Shown: in pieces, positions 22,833-33,706 of the stretch
Numbering within the stretch: the first letter of the stretch is position 1
How the letters are laid out: every line of letters begins with the position of its first letter
Assembly (NCBI GenBank): GCA_002778195.1
Contig: PCDI01000009.1
Span: 1,018,725 to 1,082,724, forward strand
DNA from: Raffaelea ambrosiae
Lineage: Eukaryota; Ascomycota; Sordariomycetes; Ophiostomatales; Ophiostomataceae
Length of the DNA stretch: 64,000 bases
Direction of reading: 5' to 3'
Made by a program: the position numbers and the translations under genes
Notes under the pieces: model-generated
The model's database searches: none
Told to the model about the DNA's origin: nothing
Seen by the model: the letters and a program-made list of their open reading frames with translations, nothing else

Positions 22833-25303
22833 AGGAGACAGGGAGGGGATGCAGGCGAGGGATGGGACAGGATGCAAGACACGCAGAGACAGAGACAAGA
22901 GAGACTGGGTCTGCAGCAGCTGGCATGGCCAGAGGCCTGTCTTTCTGGGCGCAAAAGTACTTTGTTTCTGCGCATCTCCACCCTCGTATGGCATTCGGAA
23001 GGCGCAGGAAGTGCAGGGAGTGGATGGAGCGCTGGAGTAAGCAGAAAGGCAGAAGACGGGAGCCGAGGGCGTATTTTCTTTGCATTTTCCCTTTTTTTGT
23101 TTTGCCCGTCTGGCCTTGGGCCCTTTGGCGCTTTCTGCCCTTTGCTTCCATCTGCTTCCTTTTTTTTTTGCGCGCCTGGCTTTTCTTTCTTCTTTTTTTT
23201 TTCCTTCCTGCGTGGCCACTTTCATGCGGTGGCACGAAAGGGGAAGCCAAACAAGCATAGTGGTCAGATACATTACTACGAGCGTGCGCCGAGAAAAAGA
23301 AAAAAAAGAAAGAATAAAGAGCATAAACGAATGCAAGAAAGAAAGGAACCAAAAAAGAACAAAAGCTAGCCATGTTATTCGATACATGTTGCTCGTGCTA
23401 TGTACTATGTATTACTCGCCCCTAGCGGGCTCCAGAAGCCGTACTGCCTATATCGGAAAGACCGTGACACAAGATACGCACCCCGCGTAGGTGTCCTCCC
23501 TAGCAAAATGGGCAAGCCGCCGTCGCGCTGCACCCAGCACACTGTACATAGCAGCTAGTTAGCTGGTACCCACACCCGGTGCGGTTGGCCACCCCCCCCT
23601 GTCATGGGCAACCACTTTTTCCTCGCAGGTACGGAGTGCGCCATCGCCAGGTGATGGCGGGTGGGTCGCCTGTAAGATTCCCAGAACACCCAAAACGCCG
23701 GCGCCCCACAGATGAGCTACCTGTGTCCCTGTCCTCTTTTGTTTTTTTCCGTGCTGCTGTTCTGCTGCGTGTGCTCTGGGGGAGGGAGGCGATACTGTGC
23801 AGCGGAGACCTGCACTGTATGCTGCTGCACGGTATGCACCTCCCAGTCACAGCTCGTGCTGCTGCTAGCCGGCCCCCACTTGGGCAGAGACGCAGGAAAA
23901 TAAAATCCAAAAAAGCAAAGCAAAGCAAGCCAGCCAGCCATGCGCTAGCAAGCCACCGCACCAGCCAGAAGAAGAAGAAAAAAAATAAAGAATAAGCGAT
24001 CAATTCGATAAAAGCACCCATTTCGATCAGTCACCTTCCCTGTCTCTCCGAACGGCAACAAAATGAGAAAAGACAACCGCAGCATATGGTTGGCCCCAAC
24101 GCACGCTCCACCCGACCCACCCACTCCTGCACTGCTGCGACCCAGGCCTGGTCTCCGCCCAGAGGCGAGCAACAACCAGAACGTGCATTCCGTAGCGCAC
24201 GCCCCCCCTTGCGGTGGTACTCCCCCCCCCCCCCCCTGCCTAGCCTCCCCCTGGCGTGTTCGCCTGCTGCTTGGGCACACCTGGGGCAGGGCAGTTGGAG
24301 GTGCGCTGCCTTCTCGGGTCGCCTGCAGTCAGACAGCGCCAAACTCTGATGCATCGTGCGTTCGTGCATATATTATCGCACAGGCAAGAATATCGTAATA
24401 TCTCAGTGTTGTACAGGGTACCCGCAGGGGCGCGATAAAAGCACGATCAATTGCACCCTGCTAGCCCAATGAGGCCGATTCTACAGTAGCAAACCGGCTC
24501 GGTCTAACCACAAAGCCCCCCCCCATGCCCCAACCTCCACCTGCTGTTCCTTCCCTCGTCTTCCCCTCTGTCGCTCTCAAACACGACAGCTCGGCCGTCC
24601 CTTCCTTCTTTCTCCCCACCCCCCCTTGTTCACTCCTTCTTCCGCGCTACCAGCCTGCTGCCCCAGCTGCTAGTTAGTTACAGTTGACTGAGCATCGCCA
24701 AAAAAGAACAGTACGAGCGCCGCCCAGAAAAAGAGCCGATTATTTTCTTATTTTATTTCGATTAATTTTTTTCTCACTCGCTCCTTCCCTTTCCGCTAAC
24801 TCACACCTCTTTCCCTTTTCCAACTTCCAACATTCGAACCCTTTTTCCCACAAATCCCAAGCCCCGAAACCCATCTTCTCTCCTTCCTTCCTTCCCTTTA
24901 CTACACTTTCCTTTTCCTCTTCTTCGCTTCCCTCAACCTCCCGCGCATCTCCATCATCAGCATCGCCAAAACAAAAACGGGAATTCTGTTTCTCTGTTTT
25001 TTCTTTCGGTCTGGCCCTCCTCTCTTCTCTCTCCGCCTATCTCTCCTTCCGCCTCGCTCCGGGTCGCGCTGGTTCTCCCTGTCGTCCCCCTGCCTGGCAG
25101 CTTCACCTCTCTTTCTCCTCACTACCCGCCCTTCCCTTTTATTTTTTTTTTGTTTGTTTTGTTTCTCAGCCTTGAACGGTCAGCAGCCCGCCTTCAGCTA
25201 GCGCCTTTCGTTGCTCGACTTTTTCTCGAACATCACTCCCTTGCCCATCTCCTCCTCGCCTTCGGCGCGCACACATCCCATCGGCGCATCGAGCGAGCTA
25301 GAT

Positions 25304-25323
25304 CCCCCCCCCCCCCCCCCCCC
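25304..25323. repeat. homopolymer C run, 20 bases
   Basis: Uninterrupted C run about 180 bp upstream of the tup1 start, within the presumed leader. Confidence 0.85.
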
Positions 25324-25506
25324 TCCCATCGACGCGCGCACTGCCGACGGGTTTCCATCGACACGACGCGGCCGAGTCGTCTCCTGATCGTCGCCGGGTT
25401 TGCGAGTATTCTTTGAGCGAGCATCCATCGAGCACCCCTACAGCCATCCAGCCACCTGTCTGTCGCCAGCCGAGTATCGATTCCCGGCAGCTTCCCATCC
25501 GCAACA

Positions 25507-27748
25507 ATGTCGATGTATGGTGGCCACCGCGGCATGGGCGGCGTCCCGCCTGCAAATGGCGGCAGCCGCCTGTCCGAGCTTCTCGACCAAATACGCTCCG
25601 AGTTTGAAAGCCAGATGCGCGCCAGCGAGGGCTACGAGCATCAGAGTAAGCCTGACCTAGATCCCCCCCCCCCGAGCCTCATGCTGTGATGCCACGTCGC
25701 GTGCCGGCTGCTCCGCCCAGCCCTGCTGTCGCGAGGCCGCGGAATGGCGATGCGCGCGCGATGGCCATCTCTGGCCGGCGCGCCCCTTCTCTCCTGCATC
25801 TCGGGATGCGCCTTCAGAAGAAAGCTAACACGTTCTGTCCTCCAAACAGTCCAAGCCCAGGTCAACGAGATGGCACTGATCCGCGAGAAGGTGTACAGCA
25901 TGGAGCAGACCCACGTCAACTTGAAGCAAAAGTGAGTTTGTCTTGGCTTTTTTTTATTTCTTGGCTTTTTTGTTTTTTATTTTTTTGTCTCGGCGTATTC
26001 TGCGTCTTTGCATTGTCCCATTTTTCTGTTCCATTTCTCTGCACACTGCACTGTTTCTCTTTGCTGACCCCCCGCCTCGCCCCCCCTCAACCCAGGTACG
26101 AGGATGAGATCGCCCTCCTCCGTCGCCAGCTCGCCGAGCGCGGCGGCCCCCCCGCCGGCCCCATGTCCGGTCCTCCCCAGCACGGCGGCCCGCCGCAACC
26201 GCCTACTCTCGGCGGTGGCAACAACGTGTTCGCCGCCATCATGGCGGGCCAGGGCGGCCAGTCCGGCCTTGCGCCGCCGCCGCCGCCTCCCCAGGAGCAG
26301 CAGCCCCCACAGCACATGCAGCAGCCGCCGCCGGGCCTCCAGGGCCCGCCACCTCCTCCTCCGACGAGCCAGAACCCCTTCGCCCAGCAGTACGGCCAGC
26401 CCCCGACACAGGGCGGCTACCCGTCGCAGCCGCCGCCGAGCACGGCTTCCCCCGGTCCGGTGAAGCGCGCCATTGGCCGGCCTCCCGCTGGCGGCCCGAC
26501 CACCCCCCAGATCAACACCCCGGTGCCCTACCCCGGCCCCGGCCAGTCCCCCCAGGTCGCGTCGCACCCGACTCCCGACCACTCCCGCATGCAGATGGTC
26601 CCCACCAGCCACTCGAACAACGCGCTGGGCGATCTGGACCCCGAGCGCCTGCCGCCGCACTTCAAGAAGAACCGCGACGACTGGTTTGCCGTTTTCAACC
26701 AGAACGTGCCCCGCGTGCTCGATGTCGATCTTGTCCACACCCTGCAGCACGAGAGCGTCGTGTGCTGCGTGCGCTTCAGCGCCGACGGCAAGTACGTGGC
26801 CACCGGCTGCAACCGCTCGGCCCAGATCTACGACGTGCAGACCGGCGAGAAGCTGTGTGTCCTGCAGGACGACTCGGTCGATGTCACGGGCGACCTGTAC
26901 ATCCGCAGCGTCTGCTTCAGCCCCGACGGCAAGTACCTCGCCACCGGTGCCGAGGACAAGCTCATCCGCGTGTGGGACATCCAGTCGCGCACCATCCGCA
27001 ATACCTTCTCAGGCCACGAGCAAGATATCTACTCGCTGGACTTTGCGCGCGATGGCCGCACCATTGCCTCGGGCAGCGGCGACCGCACCGTGCGTCTGTG
27101 GGACATTGAGACGGGCCAGAGCATCCTCACTCTCACGATCGAGGACGGCGTCACCACCGTGGCCATCTCGCCGGACACCAAGTACGTCGCAGCCGGCTCG
27201 CTGGACAAGAGCGTGCGTGTCTGGGACATCCAGCACGGCTATCTGGTCGAGCGTCTCGAAGGCCCCGACGGCCACAAGGATAGTGTCTATAGCGTGGCAT
27301 TTTCGCCAAACGGCAAGGACCTCGTCAGCGGCAGCTTGGACAAGACTATCAAGATGTGGGAGCTGGCTGCGCCGCGGGGTATGCCAAGCCAGGGACCCAA
27401 GGGCGGTCGCTGTGTCAAGACATTCGAAGGTCACAGGGTAGGTTTTTCTTCTCCTCTCTCGTCTCTCTTTTCTCCTTTCTTTTCTCCTCTCCTATCTACT
27501 CGTACTAACAAACCCAGGACTTCGTCCTCTCTGTCGCTCTCACGCCCGATGCTTCTTGGGTCATGTCCGGTTCCAAGGACCGTGGCGTCCAATTCTGGGA
27601 CCCGCGTACGGGCAACACCCAGCTTATGTTGCAGGGACACAAGAACTCGGTCATCTCGGTGGCTCCCAGCCCAACAGGCGGCTACTTCGCCACGGGCTCC
27701 GGCGACATGCGGGCGCGCATCTGGTCATATGGCCGGTACCACCAGTAA
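25507..27748 (+). CDS. tup1: general transcriptional corepressor Tup1 / RCO-1
   Basis: Predicted 597-aa WD40 corepressor that tetramerises and acts with Ssn6/Cyc8 at many regulated promoters. Four exons: 25507-25645, 25850-25931, 26096-27437, 27518-27748; the frame closes. The N-terminal Tup_N helix (RLSELLDQIRSEFESQMRA to LRRQLAERG, about residues 15-90) spans the first three exons. A Pro/Gln/Gly-rich linker follows (about 90-255). LPPHFKKNRDDWFAVFN precedes the propeller. Seven WD repeats are visible, for example GAEDKLIRVWD, SGDRTVRLWD, SLDKSVRVWD, SLDKTIKMWE, SKDRGVQFWD and the last SGDMRARIWS. The protein ends YGRYHQ, typical of fungal Tup1. Length matches Neurospora and Aspergillus orthologues (about 590-610 aa). 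The long CT-rich upstream region fits a long leader. Confidence 0.95.
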
Positions 27749-28846
27749 TGGGTTTTCTCAATGGAGCCTGGATCGCAGAGAATCTCTTTCCCCAAAGCGG
27801 ACGGGTTTCAGCAAGAAAACAAAAACAAAAAAACAAACGACTCCAAAAACAAAGGCACAGTCCGGCATGATTCAGAAGACGGGAGGGTTGTTCACGTCTC
27901 TCAACAACAAAAAAAAGAACAGAAATCAAATCAAAATCAACAAAACATGCCAGGTGTTGTTGGGCTGGGTATCCAAGGCGTAGTGGGAGGACTTTTGAAG
28001 ACAAAGGGGGTTCTCGAAATGTCGGTTTTTACTTTTTATTACTGCTTTAACTTTTTGTGTGTGTGTTTTCTCTCTCTGCCTCTTTTTCCCCTCTTTTTAT
28101 GTTTTTATCTCTCCTTTTTTTCTCTGGCTTTTGAAGTTTTAGGAACAATATTTGTCACGTTGACTTCCCCTTGGTTGACTTACCCTTGGTTGTTGTCTCT
28201 TTATGTGTGGTGTTTCGACTATTTTACATGTGTGTTTCTTTTTCATGTACCCTCATGTACCCCTCCCCCCCATCAACATTTTCGTACTATTCACCCTTGT
28301 TTCGAGTGCTTTTTTTCCGCTTGATATCACAACCACAACCATCATTTTCACTGAAAGTTCCTACAAAAAACAGCAACTTGAGATACAAGGGAAGGGAAGC
28401 CCACAAGGGGCACAGATAAAATAAAAAGGTATGATCAACAACGAATGGCGTTAACAGAGACGCGTACAAGTTCATGCGAGAAGAGGGCAAGCGGAAGAAT
28501 GAGACAAGGCAGAAAAATCGCCACGAGCACGGCTCTTTTTGTTCCCCGTGTCTTTTCTCGGCGAGCTTCATAAACGCTAGGGTTTCTCTTTTTTTTTTTC
28601 GTTGGGTTTTTCTTTGCTTCTGTCCTCCCATTGATAGTGTAAAACAAAAGACAAAAAACATGTTCTTAAGAATGAAGAGTGTGTCTTGTGATTATGTGTG
28701 TTCCTTGACTCCTTTGTCAAGACTGGGTATCATATGGGGCTATATAGATCAATGGCAGGTGGGTATCATAAAATGCATAATAAGATGCAACCATAACCAA
28801 AAAACATGGCCAGCAAAAAAAAAGCATCCCCCTCCCCGAGCTTTCT
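27749..28846. other. convergent intergenic region tup1 / rmp1
   Basis: 3' ends of two convergent genes. T-rich and A-rich stretches only; no gene seen. Confidence 0.6.
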
Positions 28847-30078
28847 TTACAAGAGACCGCTGAACAAGTCGTCAAACTCGTCGCCGCCTCTCTTTCTCTT
28901 CTTGTCCTTCTTGTCTTTGTTCCCCTTCTTCTCCTTCTTGCCTCGTCTGTGCTTCTTTTCTTTGCCGTCGGCGGCCTCCGCGGTCTTCTCCTCGGACTGG
29001 TCCACGTCCTCCTCAGTCGTCGGTCGTCTCTTCACCAAGTCCCCCTCCTCCTCTTCCGTCTCGTCTGACATTTTCTTCTTCTTCTTGGGCGGCGGCGGCG
29101 GCTGGGTGTCTTGCAGTGGCCGCGGGACGGCCACGCCGTCGCTGCCGCTGTCGCTGTCGTGTGCTTCTGGCCGTGGGCGTTTGTTCTTCTTCTTCTTCTT
29201 CGGTGGGGACACCACCTCTTCGTCATCGTCGACATTGTCGTTGCCAGCCGGCTCTTCTTCGCGGGCGACAGGTACGCCGAGGTCGTCGTGATGGGCTTCC
29301 CTGATTGCGGCAGCAGCGGCAGCGGCAGACAGGGGAAGCACCGCGATCTTGGGTTGCCCTGTAGTAGCAGTGTTGGCCTTTTGAGGAGGGACATTGTCCT
29401 TGTCGTCCTGGTCGAGATCTTGGTCGTCCGGGTCCTCGTCTTGCGTAGTGCCGGCCAGGATGCTCTTGAGCACGGCATGGATCTGGGCGAGGACGCCGAG
29501 GAGGACGAGGCCGACGGTGGCGAACTGGCGGTCGGTGGTGATACGAGAGAAGGCGCTGGGGGGAATTAGCGAGGAAAGAGAAGAGAAAAGCGAGCGAAGC
29601 GAGGACAAAAAAAAAAGAAAAGCGAGCGAAGCGAGGACAAAAAAGAGAGAAAAGCGAGCGAAGCGAGAACAAAAAAAGAGAGAAAAAGCGAGGACCAAAG
29701 AAAGACTTACAGATATGCCTTGGAGACGAGGTTGCTCTGGATCCAGCGGGCCCGGTCGATGGCGGCGGGAGGGAACTCTTGTCCGGAGACAGGACTGCCG
29801 GCGACAGCACCAGCGGGAGGAGGAGGAGGAGGAGGAGGAGGCGTAGTGAGTTCGGCGTGGAGTTTCGCGGCATGGCGTCGGAGCTGGCCAAAGGGCGCCC
29901 ACCAGTAGGTGGCGACGCGGTGCTGGTTTTTGTGGCGGGCGTTGAAGTTGGCGAGGACGGCGAGGGCGGCGGCGAGGGCGACGGTGGGGGGCGACGTCAG
30001 GGAGACGGGGGTTGGCGAAGACGACTGTATAGTGGCGGCAGCGGCCTCGCCAGCCGGGAGATCGGGGTCTCGAGCCAT
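28847..30078 (-). CDS. rmp1: RNase MRP protein subunit Rmp1
   Basis: Predicted 358-aa homologue of Rmp1, the subunit specific to RNase MRP (pre-rRNA A3-site cleavage and mRNA turnover) and absent from RNase P. Two exons: 29711-30078 and 28847-29555. The conserved Rmp1 core is N-terminal: LANFNARHKNQHRVATYWWAP, FGQLRRHAAKLHAEL, then RARWIQSNLVSKAYLAFSRI and FATVGLVLLGVLAQIHAVL (about residues 40-150). The remainder is a low-complexity tail of alternating acidic and Lys-rich blocks (KKKKKNKRPR, KKKKK, GKKEKKGNKDKKDKKRKR) ending FDDLFSGLL, likely nucleolar. Yeast Rmp1 is about 201 aa, so the tail is a large extension. The intron carries three exact CGCTTCGCTCG elements in sense. It is divergent from ADE5,7, 712 bp apart. 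Confidence 0.85.
29580..29700 (-). repeat. short tandem repeat in rmp1 intron containing CGCTTCGCTCG
   Basis: Three near-identical ~32-bp units (TTTTTGTCCTCGCTTCGCTC-type in sense) with exact 11-mers at 29592-29602, 29624-29634 and 29655-29665, plus a truncated fourth. They lie wholly within intron 29556-29710. Confidence 0.85.
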
Positions 30079-30790
30079 GGTGGGCTGGGATGGGGTGGTA
30101 AAGAGTGTGTGGATGTTTTAGGGGGGGGGGGTTCTTTTTTTTTTGGTGAGATTTTGAACAGTTCTTTGCGATAAGATAAGGAAACCTTTTTTTTTTTTCC
30201 CTTACTCGCGTTTGCATTTTGACACGTGACTATCCACCGACTGCAACAGAGCCTTTCTCGTCCAATCGCCATTCCCTAGCGCATAGTTACTTAGTTACAC
30301 CGTACAGTGACGACCATACCGCACTCGCACCTGCCATTGGACAATTCACACCCTCCCTACCGTTGGGCGGGGGTGGGGTTCTTTGCCTTTTTTTTTTCTG
30401 CTAGGCGGGAAAAAAATTCCCATATAACAAGCAGAGGCAAGCCCAGATCCGTCTGGGAGATAGATCGGGAAAAAAAAGAGATAGAAGAGAGAGGGAAAGA
30501 AAAAAAGAGAGAAGGAAAAAAAGGTTGATACTTGGCTATGGACAACAGACCACCAGGCCAACAACATCCAGCCAGCGCAGTGGTGGATCCTCCTTGAGAT
30601 TTCTGTTGAACTCTTGTATTTTGTTTAAAGCTATTTTGTTTAAAAAAAATTGACTTTCTAATTTTTATAAAAAAAAAGACCGGTCTTTTTTTTCCTCTTT
30701 TTTCTCGTCATCTCTCGTCACTTTGTCTTTTCACACCTTTGGACGACGACGACGACGACGACGACCACCCCCCCCTCCCCCCTCCCAACC
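30079..30790. promoter_or_regulatory. 712-bp divergent promoter region rmp1 / ADE5,7
   Basis: Shared upstream region of two divergent genes. It contains a palindromic CACGTG E-box (30223-30228), two CCAAT-type pentamers (near 30258 and in reverse near 30331), and near the ADE5,7 start a GAC trinucleotide run plus C-rich stretch. Binding factors are not inferable here. Confidence 0.45.
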
Positions 30791-32587
30791 ATGGCTTCTT
30801 CTCCCCCCCTTACGATCCTCCTCGTCGGCAACGGCGGCCGCGAACACGCCCTCGCCTGGAAACTCGCCCAGTCGCCCCGCGTCCAGCGCATCCTCGCCGT
30901 CCCCGGCAACGGCGGCATCGCCGGCGTGCCCAAGGTCGAAATCGTGCCCGCCGCCACGGCCACCGCCGACGACTTTGCCAGCCTCGTGGCCCTGGCCCAG
31001 TCGGCCGGCGTCGGGCTGGTCGTGCCGGGTCCCGAGGCGCCGCTCGTCGACGGCATCGAGGCGCACTTCCGGGCCGCGGGCATCCCGTGCTTTGGGCCGT
31101 CGCGCGAGGCCGCCCGGCTCGAGGGCAGCAAGACGTTCAGCAAGGACTTTATGCAGCGGCACCACATCCCGACGGCGGCGTACCGCAACTTCAGCGACTA
31201 CGCCGCCGCCAAGGCGTACGTCGAGAGCGTGGTCCCGCGCGAAAGTGCGACGACGACGCCGGCGGTCGTCATCAAGGCCACGGGCATCGCGGCCGGCAAG
31301 GGCGTCATCCTGCCGACGACGCGCGCCGAGGCGCTGGCGGCGCTGCAGAGCATCATGGTGGACCACGCGTTTGGCGCCGCCGCGGGCGCCGAGGTGGTGG
31401 TGGAGGAGTTTCTGGCGGGCGACGAGCTGTCCATCCTGACCTTTTGCGACGGCTACACGACGCGCTCGCTGCCCGCGGCGCAGGACCACAAGCGCGTGTT
31501 CGACGGCGACCGCGGGCCCAACACGGGCGGCATGGGCTGCTATGCGCCCACGGCGCTGGCCACGCCGGCCCTGATGGCGCGCATCGAGCGCGAGGTGCTG
31601 GCGCCCACCATTGCCGGCATGCGCCAGGAGCGCACGCCCTTCCGCGGCCTGCTGTTCACCGGCCTGATGATCGCCCCCGACGGCTCGCCCAAGGTCCTCG
31701 AGTACAACGTCCGCTTCGGCGACCCCGAGACCCAGACCGTGCTGCCCCTGCTGTCCGCCGACACCGACCTGGCCGACGTCCTGCTGGCCTGCACCCAGGG
31801 CTGCCTCGACAGCGTCCACCTCGTCGTCGAGCCCAAGTTCAGCGCCACCGTCGTCGTCGCCGCCGGCGGCTACCCGGCCGCCTACGCCAAGGGCACCCCC
31901 ATGACCGTGCGCGAGCCCCCCGCCGGCTCCGGCATCACCATCTTCCACGCCGGCACCGCCCGCACCGACGACGGCCTCCACACCGCCGGCGGCCGCGTCA
32001 TTGCCGCCACCGCCACCGCCGACACCCTCGAGGCCGCCGTGGCCAAGGCGTACAGCGAGGGCATCCCGCTGATTGCGTTCCAGGACATGCACTACCGCAA
32101 GGACATTGCCCACCGGGCCTTCCGCCAGACGGCCAGCGACACCCAAGCCCCGCAAGCCCCGCAAGCCCCGCAGGAATCGCTGTCGTACGCCCAGGCCGGC
32201 GTCGACATCGTGGCCGGCAACGCCCTGGTGCAGCGGATCAAGAAGGCGGTGGCGTCGACGGCCATCCCGGGCGCGGACGCCGTGATTGGCGGCTTCGGCG
32301 GCGAGGTGGACCTGGCGCGCGTGGCGGGCCTGCCGCCCTCGTCGACGCTGCCGATCCTTGTGGGCGCCATTGACGGCGTGGGCACGAAGCTCAAGATTGC
32401 GCTGGAGATGGGCAAGCACGACACCGTGGGCATTGACCTGGTGGCCATGAACGTCAACGACCTGGTGGTGCAGGGCGCGCGGCCGCTCATGTTCCTCGAC
32501 TACATTGGCTGCAGCAAGCTCAACAGCGACATGGCCGCCGCGTTTGTGGAGGGCGTGGCCGCCGGCTGCCGGGATGCCGGCTGCGCG

Positions 32588-32622
<35 letters not shown>

Positions 32623-33241
32623 GTACCAGGGCGACGAGTACGACGCCGCCGGCGCCGCCATTGGCGTCATGCAGGCCGCCGACCGCCTGCCGCGCACCGC
32701 CGACATGGCCGCCGGCGACGTCCTGCTGGGCCTGGCGTCCAACGGCGTGCACTCCAACGGCTTCTCGCTGGTCCGCCGCATCGTCGACCGCGCCGCGCTC
32801 CCGTACGCGGACCCGGCCCCCTGGGACCCGTCCACCACGGCGGGCGCCAGCCTGCTGACGCCGACCCGCATCTACGTCAAGCCGCTGCTGAGCGTGGTCT
32901 CGCACATCAAGGGCCTGGCCCACATCACCGGCGGCGGCCTGACCGAGAACGTGCCGCGGATGCTGCCGTCGCACCTGTCGGCGGCCATTGACGCCAAGGC
33001 CTGGCCGGTGCCGCCCGTGTTCGCCTGGCTGCGCAAGGCCGGCAACGTCGCGCCCGCCGAGATGGCCCGGACGTTCAACAACGGCATCGGCATGGTCGTG
33101 GCTGTGAGCGCCGTGGAGGCGGCGCTGGTCACGGCCACGCTCGAGGCGGCCGGCGAGACGGTCTACGGCATCGGCGAGCTCGTGGCCCGGGGCAGCGACG
33201 AGGGCTGTGTCGTGTCGAATCTGGACTCCTGGGCTGCTTGA
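30791..33241 (+). CDS. ade5,7: bifunctional phosphoribosylamine-glycine ligase / AIR synthase (GARS-AIRS)
   Basis: Single-exon 816-aa bifunctional enzyme for steps 2 and 5 of de novo purine synthesis. N-terminal GARS (about 6-435): LLVGNGGREHALAWKL, the ATP-grasp region (PAVVIKATGIAAGKGVILP, VVVEEFLAGDELS), PNTGGMGCYAPTAL and VRFGDPETQTVLP. A short QAP-repeat linker (about 450-459) is followed by AIRS (about 462-816): SYAQAGVDIVAGN, GVGTKLKIALEMGKHDTVGIDLVAMNVNDL, LIGGETAEMPGMY-like segment (VGGETAEMPGMY), SNGVHSNGFSLVR, HITGGGLTENVPR and FNNGIGMV. Length fits fungal ADE5,7 (about 780-810 aa). Fungi lack the GART third domain, and it is absent here. Third positions are extremely GC-rich, which opens a long false antisense frame. 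Confidence 0.97.
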
Positions 33242-33706
33242 GAGCACTGCTGTTGAGGCGTGTCTGTTGCTTGCTCTTTATATGTTTTTAGCTGTTCTAT
33301 TTCGCGTGTGTCAATAAGGATGTTTTGTACGGAATACAAAAGCAAAAAAAAAAGGGGGGGGTCTGAATGATTTTCGGGACATGGGATTAGCAGTCTAGAG
33401 AAATACACAATACGTTCAATCAAAACATGGACAGTGAACAAAATATTCCAATTATATATGTGCGCGATGGATACGCGGGAAGCCCAAAGATGCCGTATGC
33501 GTATGTAATGTGACCCAAGATATGACAGAGAAAAGGGGGAAAAAAGAACCAATAAAACATATAATAACACATCCCCAGGAAGGGCCCCAAAATAACTGTT
33601 ATAACAAGATGCCAAAGTGACAAAAACCCCCCCCAGTCTCGCAACCCCTCCCAAAAACATGCAAACCCACCGGTGAGAACAACAAATACCACACCCCAGA
33701 GGCAAA
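33242..33706. other. convergent intergenic region ADE5,7 / avt1-like gene
   Basis: 3' flanks of both genes; AT-richer than the coding DNA, with a possible poly(A) region near 33335-33360. No gene seen. Confidence 0.6.

Larger units (their letters stand above)
21298..25506. other. 4.2-kb intergenic region upstream of tup1
   Basis: No supported gene. It contains a CAGCACA heptamer array (22765-22832), T-rich or C-rich runs, and from about 24530 a strongly pyrimidine-rich stretch with a 20-base C run (25304-25323), probably the long tup1 promoter and leader. Overlapping frames at 22705-23387 on both strands arise from the CAGCACA repeat. Confidence 0.55.

Noticed and set aside
22705..23387. Several 180-220-aa frames on both strands
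   Set aside because: All run through the CAGCACA microsatellite and low-complexity flanks; no family match and mutually overlapping.
30731..33247. 838-aa antisense frame over ADE5,7 and a 544-aa second sense frame (30739-32373)
   Set aside because: Shadows of a GC-rich third-position gene; no domain content, while frame 30791 encodes the full GARS-AIRS protein.
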